Origin: Roseovarius confluentis
GTDB lineage: Bacteria > Pseudomonadota > Alphaproteobacteria > Rhodobacterales > Rhodobacteraceae
DNA length: 64,000 bases
Assembly (NCBI RefSeq): GCF_002917925.1
Contig: NZ_PPFE01000007.1
Span: 152,461-216,460 of the forward strand
Direction: 5' to 3'
Shown: piece by piece, positions 41,303-47,723 of the stretch
Layout: the number at the start of each line of letters is the position of its first letter
How positions within the stretch are numbered: the first letter of the stretch is position 1
Translations under genes and position numbers: made by a program
Notes under the pieces: model-generated
The model's database searches: none
The model's input: only the letters and a program-made list of their open reading frames with translations
What the model was told of the DNA's origin: nothing

Positions 41303-42013
41303 ATGACGAAAGCAACCGTCCTTGTCGTCGATGACGACCCCGAGATCAGAAAAGCCTTGAACCACGGCCTTTCGTCCGAAGGCTACAACGTGCACGAAGC
41401 CAGCGACCGGGCAACGATGCTCAGCAACTTGCGTGAAAACCACGTATCCCTCATCACCCTGGATCTCAATCTCGGCGGCGACGACGGCCTGGACCTTGCG
41501 CGGGAACTGAGGTCAAAGCGCAATATCCCCGTCGTGATGATATCTGGCCGATCCGACCCCTACGACCGCGTCCGGGGGCTGGAGTGCGGCGCGGACGATT
41601 ACATCGTCAAACCCTTCCATATCAAGGAAGTCGTAATGCGGGTCCAAAAGACATTGGAGAGATATCAAGACACCGTTCAACCTTCGGGCAAGCTTCTGTT
41701 CGATCACAGCGAACTCGATCTGAAACACCATATTGCCCGGCACCTCGACGGGTCGCCGCTTGATCTTACGGAAATGGAACTGAAACTGCTGGAGCTGTTC
41801 GTGCGGCACCCCGGCCGCGTGCTCAGCCGAGACGAGATTTCGCACGCCCTGCACGGACGGGGATGGTCGCCCTATGACCGCAGCATCGATGGTCACGTCG
41901 CGCGCCTTCGAAGAAAGATCGAAACGCCGGGAGAGTCTCCTCTTTTGATCCGATCGGTTCGCGGTGTTGGCTACGTATTTAGCGGGGACGTCAAGCCTTC
42001 CCGCGAGGACTGA
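41303..42013 (+). CDS. OmpR/PhoB-family response regulator, 236 aa
   Basis: A receiver domain with acidic pocket VLVVDDDPEI and phospho-Asp in LITLDLNLGGDDGLDL, conserved Lys in DDYIVKPFHIKEV, and a C-terminal winged helix (LDLTEMELKLLELFVRHPGRVLSRDEI...DRSIDGHVARLRRKIE). The ATG at 41303 directly precedes the receiver fold; the ribosome site is weak. Its 3' end overlaps the convergent histidine-kinase gene by 23 bp. Pairing with that kinase is an inference from position. Confidence 0.92.
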   Translation: MTKATVLVVDDDPEIRKALNHGLSSEGYNVHEASDRATMLSNLRENHVSLITLDLNLGGDDGLDLARELRSKRNIPVVMISGRSDPYDRVRGLECGADDYIVKPFHIKEVVMRVQKTLERYQDTVQPSGKLLFDHSELDLKHHIARHLDGSPLDLTEMELKLLELFVRHPGRVLSRDEISHALHGRGWSPYDRSIDGHVARLRRKIETPGESPLLIRSVRGVGYVFSGDVKPSRED

Positions 42014-43937
42014 GCGCCCTTTCAACCGCCTGCGCCAGCACCGTCAGCGGATATGGTTTCTTGAGGAGTTCCGGCAGACGGCCGCGCGGATGGCGTGGCA
42101 GTCGCCGGCCGGACACGTGTCCCGAGGTCAAAAGAACGGCAACTTGCGAGTATTGCTCCCGAACCGTTTCCGCAATGTCATATCCCGAGATCGTACCCGG
42201 CAAGATGACATCGGAAAAAACCAGGTCGACCACTTCCCCCTCGCTCAAAAGCTGCAAGGCGGTCTCTCCATCCGCCGCTTCGATCACGGCATATCCTAAT
42301 GCTTCAAGACGCTTCAGGGTCGCCTCCCGCACCAGCGCATCGTCCTCCACGACGAGGATCATCTCGCCATTGCCCATAGGTATCTCAGCCTCCCGCTCCT
42401 CTCGATGAGCAATGCCATCCGCGACCGGAAGAAAGATCGACACCGTCGTTCCTTCTCCTTTTTCGGACACGATCGAAACGAACCCGTTCACCCGTTCGAC
42501 CGAAGCAAACACACTGGTCAGTCCAAGACCCGTACCCATCTCCGGCGATTTGCTGGTGATAAACGGTTCTTTCGCGCGCTTGACCTCTATTGGGGTCATG
42601 CCGACGCCATCGTCCGACACGCTGAGTTCCAGGTAGTGCCCGGGCTTGCCGTTGTCATAGGACTTGGCGGCTTGCGCGTCGATTTCGACATCCTTCGTGG
42701 TGATAATGATCTCTCCACTATTTGGCTGCGCATCTCGCGCATTCACAACAAGGTTCAGGATTGCACCGTCCAGTTCGGCTGGGTCGATACGGACGCAATA
42801 GTCATCCGCTCCAGCCGAGAAACGCAAGGAAATGTGCTCATTCAGCAGGCGTTCCAACATGGCCCAGGTTCTCAGGATGTGTTCGTCCAGACGGATCAGT
42901 GTGGGTTGCGAATTCCGCGCCCCGGAAAGTGACAGCAGCTTCTTGTTGAATCCGCCCCCCATTTCAGCGGCGTCCATTGCGACCTGGAGGTATTCGTAAG
43001 TCGCGGGGTCGGAGACACGCATTGCAGCAAGCTCAAGATTCGCGAGTATGACGGAAAGCAGGTTGTTGGAATCATGCGCGATGATCCCGGCTATTCGTCC
43101 GATCGCCTCCAGGCGTTGCGATCTGGCCGCCGACATCTGCAACTCGTTCCTCTCGGTCTGATCAATCAGTATCCCGACGAACCGCGCCGCCTTCTTTTTG
43201 TTGTCGGTGCCTTCGAACAAGACACGCCCGACAAGCTGCAACTCGCGACCTTTCTTCGGTGCGCCGGGCCTGACTTCGGCCCGAAACAGCCCATCACCCT
43301 CCGGATCAAACGCGCGTCCCCGCGACTCGCGAAACGCCTCTTCGTCCAACGGGTTCAATGCCACGATCCAGCCGTCGAAATCGGCCGGCAGATCCTTGTC
43401 TTCAAGATCTGTCATCTCGAGAAAGGCGTCGCTGACTTCGATTTTTCCTGTACTGATGTCCAAATCGATCGTCCCGATCCCCAGCGCATCGACCAACAGC
43501 CGCAACCTTGTTTCGCTTTCTTGCAGCTGAAACTCCGCTTCTTTCTGCTTGGTGATGTCCTCGGTAAAAACCGCGATCCCGACAACAACGTCCTGGGCAT
43601 CGCGGACCGGCTTTGTGCGCCAGCGCTCCCAACGGACGCATCCGTCATTCAGCACCAGGCGATCCTCATGCGACGTCAGGCCTTCTCCGGCCAAACCGCG
43701 CTGATGGGCCTGTTTTATGTGATCGGGCAGATTGGGAAAAATGTCGTAGTGGCACACGCGCCTGAGGTCTTTGTCCACAAGTCCGTAACGCTCAGCCCAA
43801 AACCGCGACCACGCGACGTATCGCATGTTGCGATCAAACATCGCCACGGCCGCCGGGGCATCTTCCACGAACATTGCAAGACGGGTGTCGAGCCCATCCG
43901 GCCCCGTCTGTTCAACACTCTTTGGCGTGTCTGTCAT
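41991..43937 (-). CDS. PAS-domain hybrid histidine kinase with C-terminal receiver, 648 aa
   Basis: Soluble: no membrane helix. Two PAS domains (about residues 20-130, ending VVVGIAVFTEDITKQKEAE, and about 140-265, ending ARFVGILIDQTERN) are followed by the phospho-His region RLEAIGRIAGIIAHDSNNLLSVI. The ATPase domain has an N box (LNLVVNARDAQ), DDGVGMTP and GTGLGLTSV. A receiver follows (MILVVEDDALVREA; VFSDVILPG). The HDSNN motif is a variant of HDFNN. A cytoplasmic PAS kinase suits redox or energy sensing. It is convergent with the response regulator and divergent from the FNR gene. Confidence 0.92.
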   Translation of the reverse strand: MTDTPKSVEQTGPDGLDTRLAMFVEDAPAAVAMFDRNMRYVAWSRFWAERYGLVDKDLRRVCHYDIFPNLPDHIKQAHQRGLAGEGLTSHEDRLVLNDGCVRWERWRTKPVRDAQDVVVGIAVFTEDITKQKEAEFQLQESETRLRLLVDALGIGTIDLDISTGKIEVSDAFLEMTDLEDKDLPADFDGWIVALNPLDEEAFRESRGRAFDPEGDGLFRAEVRPGAPKKGRELQLVGRVLFEGTDNKKKAARFVGILIDQTERNELQMSAARSQRLEAIGRIAGIIAHDSNNLLSVILANLELAAMRVSDPATYEYLQVAMDAAEMGGGFNKKLLSLSGARNSQPTLIRLDEHILRTWAMLERLLNEHISLRFSAGADDYCVRIDPAELDGAILNLVVNARDAQPNSGEIIITTKDVEIDAQAAKSYDNGKPGHYLELSVSDDGVGMTPIEVKRAKEPFITSKSPEMGTGLGLTSVFASVERVNGFVSIVSEKGEGTTVSIFLPVADGIAHREEREAEIPMGNGEMILVVEDDALVREATLKRLEALGYAVIEAADGETALQLLSEGEVVDLVFSDVILPGTISGYDIAETVREQYSQVAVLLTSGHVSGRRLPRHPRGRLPELLKKPYPLTVLAQAVERALSPRGKA

Positions 43938-44100
43938 GGTCTATTTTCATATACTTAAAGCAATAAAGGCGGAACCTGCGCGTACAATTCTACACAATTC
44001 TCGCCCACACGTCGCCGCTGCAATTCGATAGAAAGACCCCATGTGAAAGTTGCAAGGACCAATGCGGCCGTCTGTCATGGCCCGGACACTGGGGGGACCA

Positions 44101-45027
44101 ATGCATACTTCGACGACGACGGCGCAAATTGCGCCGGCCCAAATCTGTGCATCTTGCGCGGCACACGACTTCGGCCTTTGTGGCATGCTGGGCGACGCAT
44201 GCTCAAGCTTGCTGTCACCACGATGCCATCAGACCCGATACAAAAGAGGCGACGAACTGGCTTTACAAGGAGAACTTACAGACCGGATCGGGATCATCTC
44301 ATCGGGTCTGGTGAAGGTCGTCCTGATGACCGCGGACGGCGAACATCACATCCTTCAGCTCCTCAAGCCCGGCCATATCGTCGGGGATCCATGCAAGGCT
44401 GAGAACGCGTTTTCCTGGGAAGCCGCGACATCGGCCCGTATCTGCTGGGTCAACCGCGCGACGCTGAACGCTTTGATCCGGGATGAGCCGCAAATTTACC
44501 GGGCATACCTTGCTATCACCGCACAACAACTGGAAGAGCATCGGCTGTGGGCTGCTTCCATGCGTGGCCGCAATACCCTTCAGCGCATAGCGTTCTGGAT
44601 CGTGCAACAATTGCCTGACGCGCGCGACGGCGCCAAGGCAACCGTCCGGATACCGCTGACCCGACGCGACCTGGCTTCGCTGCTGGACATGACCGTAGAA
44701 ACCCTATGTCGAGGCCTGCACCAGCTTGCCGATCGAAACGCCATATGCTTGCTGACCCCGGAAGAGATAGATGTGGTCGACATGACCAAGCTCCGGCTAT
44801 TCGGGCGGTGTGGTGAAGACCGCGTGCACGAGGTTCTGAACGCTCCGGACACCAGAATGGACAGTCAAAAGCCCTTCTGTATTGCCCGACAGCAGACACC
44901 CGCTCGCACACAACCGATACCAGCGCAGTCCAGCCGGTCCGAAATGGAAAGACGCCACGGAAAAGTCAGGCTGATGACAGCCGTCAATGATGATCAGCCA
45001 AAGCTATGGATTCCTGATCGCGGGTAA
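44101..45027 (+). CDS. FNR-type (FnrL/FnrN) oxygen-sensing regulator, 308 aa
   Basis: Cys16-x2-Cys19-x7-Cys27 plus Cys115 (ARICWV, at the place of E. coli FNR Cys122) make a complete 4Fe-4S ligand set. A cyclic-nucleotide-type beta-roll covers about residues 40-125, then a dimer helix and the HTH with recognition helix VETLCR (Glu200, Cys203, Arg204; FNR has VETISR). About 70 extra polar residues follow the HTH, unusual for the family. GGGGGG lies just before the ATG at 44101. It is the likely activator of the island's TTGAY-N4-RTCAA boxes. Confidence 0.92.
   Translation: MHTSTTTAQIAPAQICASCAAHDFGLCGMLGDACSSLLSPRCHQTRYKRGDELALQGELTDRIGIISSGLVKVVLMTADGEHHILQLLKPGHIVGDPCKAENAFSWEAATSARICWVNRATLNALIRDEPQIYRAYLAITAQQLEEHRLWAASMRGRNTLQRIAFWIVQQLPDARDGAKATVRIPLTRRDLASLLDMTVETLCRGLHQLADRNAICLLTPEEIDVVDMTKLRLFGRCGEDRVHEVLNAPDTRMDSQKPFCIARQQTPARTQPIPAQSSRSEMERRHGKVRLMTAVNDDQPKLWIPDRG
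44974..44987 (+). promoter_or_regulatory. FNR-type box, one mismatch, inside the 3' end of the fnr gene
   Basis: ATGACAGCCGTCAA has one mismatch. It lies in the last codons of the FNR-type gene, 71.5 bp before the start of the 36-aa gene at 45052. Confidence 0.6.
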
Positions 45028-45051
45028 TAACCCGCAACCATGGAGGTACCA

Positions 45052-45162
45052 ATGGCAGATCCGAAGTCGAAGCCGAAACCGGCAAAGCAGAGCAGCAAGC
45101 CTGCTCCGTCGACCGCGAAACCGGCAAAACCCGCGCCCCAACAACAGGCCGGGTCCAAGTAA
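45052..45162 (+). CDS. Lys/Pro-rich small protein, 36 aa
   Basis: TGGAGG lies 6 bases before the ATG. The product (MADPKSKPKPAKQSSKPAPS...) is a low-complexity Lys/Pro/Ala/Gln peptide with no hydrophobic part, probably disordered and positively charged. An FNR-type box precedes it and an intrinsic terminator follows, so it is a genuine small unit. It might bind nucleic acid or an acidic partner. No family is known to me. Confidence 0.6.
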   Translation: MADPKSKPKPAKQSSKPAPSTAKPAKPAPQQQAGSK

Positions 45163-45168
45163 TGCAAA

Positions 45169-45201
45169 GGCCGCCCCGAAACCTTCGGGACGGCCATTTT
45201 T
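45169..45201 (+). terminator. intrinsic terminator between the 36-aa gene and usp
   Basis: A 12-bp stem with one mismatch, GGCCGCCCCGAA/TTCGGGACGGCC, is followed by ATTTTT on the plus strand. It stands only 31 bases before the universal stress protein start, so it probably limits read-through into that gene. Confidence 0.85.
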
Positions 45202-45231
45202 AAGTTCACGAATTTCAAAGGAATAATTCCA

Positions 45232-46065
45232 ATGCCCGTCAAAACCATCGCATTGGTCATTTTCGACTCCGCCGAAGCAGAATGGCTTATCAACAAATGC
45301 TTCACACTTGCCCTATCGCTCGATGCGCACGTGATTGGCCTGCATTCTTTCTCTCAGGTCGTCTTCTTCGATGGGCTGAGTTCCGCACCGATGGTGTATG
45401 CAACCTTTCAGGACTGGCAGATCAAGGAATCCGACAAGATTCGCGACCTGTTCGACGAGGCGTCGCGCAAAAACGACCTGAGGACTGAATTTCGCCGGCA
45501 GGACGCGCTCTTCGGCAGCGAAAGATTTTTCCTGGCGGGCGCCCGCGCCGCCGATCTGGTGGTCATGGGAAGCAATGGTTCAGGCACACGCGCGCCTGAT
45601 GATCGGGTCACGGCAGAACGGCTGATCCGGAACCTCGGTCGTCCGGTGCTGGTTCTGTCGCCCGAAGCAGACGTGAAAGCCCCCTTCGACACCATTGCCA
45701 TCGGCTGGAGCGAAACCCGCGAAGCCACCCGCGCCGCGCATGATGCGCTCGACCTTGCCAAGCCCGGCGCGCAGATAGACCTAATCGCACTGGTCGCCCG
45801 CGCAAGCGATGAAAAACCAGGCTTCGACAGCCGGGATGAGTTTGCAATTGCGCTCGACCGCCGTGGATTCAAGGCGACGACGACCGACAGGATGGCGACG
45901 GTCGATCATCGCGGTCAGGAACTGCTGAACGCCGCGCACGATTGCGAGGCCACGCTTCTCGTCGCGGGCGCCTTCGGGCACTCGCAATTCTACGATTTCA
46001 TGATCGGCGCCGTTACGGGGCACCTTCTTGAGAAGGCAAATCTTCCGGTTCTCCTGTCGCGATAG
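45232..46065 (+). CDS. universal stress protein (UspA family), 277 aa
   Basis: A tandem Usp of the 28-kDa class. The first half contains VVMGSNGSGTRAPDDRVTAERLIRNLGRPVLVLSP; the second half ends with LLVAGAFGHSQFYDFMIGAVTGHLLEKANLPVLLS, a G-x2-G-x9-G variant of the ATP-binding signature. AAAGGA lies 8 bases upstream of the ATG. It follows the terminator after the 36-aa gene. Usps are central to DosR-type dormancy regulons. Confidence 0.9.
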   Translation: MPVKTIALVIFDSAEAEWLINKCFTLALSLDAHVIGLHSFSQVVFFDGLSSAPMVYATFQDWQIKESDKIRDLFDEASRKNDLRTEFRRQDALFGSERFFLAGARAADLVVMGSNGSGTRAPDDRVTAERLIRNLGRPVLVLSPEADVKAPFDTIAIGWSETREATRAAHDALDLAKPGAQIDLIALVARASDEKPGFDSRDEFAIALDRRGFKATTTDRMATVDHRGQELLNAAHDCEATLLVAGAFGHSQFYDFMIGAVTGHLLEKANLPVLLSR

Positions 46066-46068
46066 ACC

Positions 46069-46467
46069 TCACTCCTGATCCTCGGATTTCCGGCGCGGCA
46101 ACAGCAACGCGATGCCCGCCGATATTGCGGCCGCCGCCAGTAGCGCGAGCCGCAAGGTCTGCCGCTCCGACAGCCCGGCCACCCCGCCCTTGAGAACGCC
46201 CAGTGCGATCCCGGCCAAGGGATCGGAAGACTTCGACCGCTGTTTTTCAGAGGCTACCGCAAGACGAAGAACAAGGCCGATCAACAGCGCCGTCGCAGCC
46301 AGCGCCCCCGACATCACCAGGAAAGCCCCGCCCAAGCCAAGGGCGGGGCTTGCCATTATCACGATGCCCGCGATCAGACAGGCCCAGCAAGTCAGGCCCA
46401 GAATACCGATGACAACGGCCAGAGCGGCCCTACGCGCGCCGGCTGCTATGCGGTCGCGAGGCAGCAT
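46069..46467 (-). CDS. membrane protein of phage-holin/Hol-X type, 132 aa
   Basis: Two strong hydrophobic helical segments (about residues 13-40 and 45-70) with a Gly/Ala-rich pattern, then a polar stretch and a third hydrophobic run (LALLAAAAISAGIALLLPRR) before a basic/acidic tail. It resembles the Actinobacterial Holin-X/DUF-type proteins that pair with DUF883 genes. It lies 12 bp after the DUF883 gene on the same strand. No lysis role is implied; both are likely membrane stress proteins. Confidence 0.7.
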   Translation of the reverse strand: MLPRDRIAAGARRAALAVVIGILGLTCWACLIAGIVIMASPALGLGGAFLVMSGALAATALLIGLVLRLAVASEKQRSKSSDPLAGIALGVLKGGVAGLSERQTLRLALLAAAAISAGIALLLPRRKSEDQE

Positions 46468-46479
46468 TCGACGCGCCGC

Positions 46480-46824
46480 TCAACTATGCCGACGCGCCAG
46501 CAATCCGAGAATGAGACCGAAACCGATCACGCCAAGGATACCCCCGGCCCACGCTCCCGGATGATCCCGCACGCTGCGCTCGACGCTTTTTTCCAGCTGC
46601 TCCACACGGTGCTCCAGCACCTGTATCGCCTGCCGTCCTTGGCGGATCAGTTCCTCGGATTGCTGTTCGAACTCCTCACCGACCTCGCCCATCCGCTTCT
46701 TGCCGACTTTCTTCAGCAACTTCCCGAGATCCTGTACCGCGGCGCGAAATTCATGAAGATCAGCGCTCAGATCCTCGGAGGATAGGCCCGTCGCTTTCTG
46801 TGTTTTCGGAATATCTTCCGGCAT
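46480..46824 (-). CDS. DUF883-family protein, 114 aa
   Basis: A heptad-rich coiled coil (LSADLHEFRAAVQDLGKLLKKVGKKRMGEVGEEFEQQSEEL...) followed by a C-terminal membrane anchor (DHPGAWAGGILGVIGFGLILGLLARRHS) typical of DUF883/ElaB-YqjD proteins. E. coli relatives anchor ribosomes to the inner membrane in stationary phase. AAAGGAG lies 8 bases before the ATG. It forms a unit with the holin-like gene and follows the BON gene. A ribosome-parking role would fit the hibernation factor at 50445, but is inferred. Confidence 0.85.
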   Translation of the reverse strand: MPEDIPKTQKATGLSSEDLSADLHEFRAAVQDLGKLLKKVGKKRMGEVGEEFEQQSEELIRQGRQAIQVLEHRVEQLEKSVERSVRDHPGAWAGGILGVIGFGLILGLLARRHS

Positions 46825-46888
46825 CTCGTTCTCCTTTCAGAAAAGGTTGGCGAACCGGGCCGAAACGTCGGCCCGGCATGTGGTCTTG

Positions 46889-47539
46889 TCAGGCGCCGAT
46901 TGAAATGTGATCGACAACGCTGGTCACGCCCGGTGCGGCCCAGGCCGCCCTTTCTGCCGCATCGCGTTCCGACCAAGTGCGCACCTTGCCGTCCAGCGTG
47001 ACCTTGCGGTCATCGACTTTCACGTTGATTCCCTTGGCCTCCAGCTCGGCATCTCGCCGCAACGCGTTCTCGATGCGTTGACGAACGTCGGTCGGGCTGA
47101 CGCTCGGGGCAATCTGTATCAGGTTCGATACGCTCTTGACGCCGGTCAGGTCCCGAACGGCCTTTTCCGCAGCAAGCTTTTCAAAATACCACTTCACCTT
47201 GCCGCTCAGGGTCACGAGGCCTTTCTCGACCTTCACCTGCACAGCATCCTTGGGGACAGAACTGTTCCAGCGAAGCGAATTTGCCGCGCGATGCGCGATC
47301 TCGTCGTCGGCCGTGATATGCGACCCAACTGGCCGTACCTCGATTTCTTGCGCGATGGCCCGTACGCCCTTGACCCGTTTCACGATGTTCTCCGCCATGC
47401 GTTTTTGAGCATAGCTTGGCACGTGACCGGTCAGCGTGACCGTTCCATCCTCCACCGCAACACCGATGTCGGCCGCGTCAATGCTTGGCTCGAATTCCAG
47501 TTCGTCGACGACATCCTGTCTGAGATCCTTGTCCTTCAT
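46889..47539 (-). CDS. three-BON-domain protein, 216 aa
   Basis: Three successive BON (OsmY-like) domains: about residues 5-70 (DLRQDVVDELEFEPSIDAADIGVAVEDGTVTLTGHVPSY), 76-145 (DEIAHRAANSLRWNSSVPKDAVQVKVEKGLVTLSGKV) and 148-215. No signal peptide is seen, so it may be cytoplasmic, unlike OsmY. GGAG lies 8 bases before the ATG at 47539. An imperfect FNR box is 79.5 bp upstream. BON proteins bind membranes and are induced by osmotic stress. Confidence 0.9.
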   Translation of the reverse strand: MKDKDLRQDVVDELEFEPSIDAADIGVAVEDGTVTLTGHVPSYAQKRMAENIVKRVKGVRAIAQEIEVRPVGSHITADDEIAHRAANSLRWNSSVPKDAVQVKVEKGLVTLSGKVKWYFEKLAAEKAVRDLTGVKSVSNLIQIAPSVSPTDVRQRIENALRRDAELEAKGINVKVDDRKVTLDGKVRTWSERDAAERAAWAAPGVTSVVDHISIGA

Positions 47540-47611
47540 TTTCTTTTCTCCTGAATGCGACACTGATTCCGTGTCAATGGAAGAAGAATGACGTCCACGC
47601 CATGCCGCCAC

Positions 47612-47625
47612 ATTGACCGCCGACA
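47612..47625 (-). promoter_or_regulatory. FNR-type box, one mismatch, before the BON gene
   Basis: TTGACCGCCGACAA has one mismatch. Its centre is 79.5 bp before the start at 47539. Confidence 0.5.
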
Positions 47626-47652
47626 ACGGGCGGCAGGCATCGTGGCACACTA

Positions 47653-47666
47653 TTGACGGTCAACAA
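47653..47666 (+). promoter_or_regulatory. FNR-type box, one mismatch, before the P-type ATPase
   Basis: TTGACGGTCAACAA has one mismatch. Its centre is 64.5 bp before the TTG start at 47724, the same distance as at other island genes. Confidence 0.45.
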
Positions 47667-47723
47667 GACCAGCCCAGTCCAATCCCCTAACCTGCTCCCG
47701 ACCGCTGCTGAAGGAGACCGGAA

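Noticed and set aside
46069..46824. Prophage holin and lysis cassette
   Set aside because: The holin-like protein stands beside a DUF883 gene, with no endolysin, spanin or phage gene in the window.
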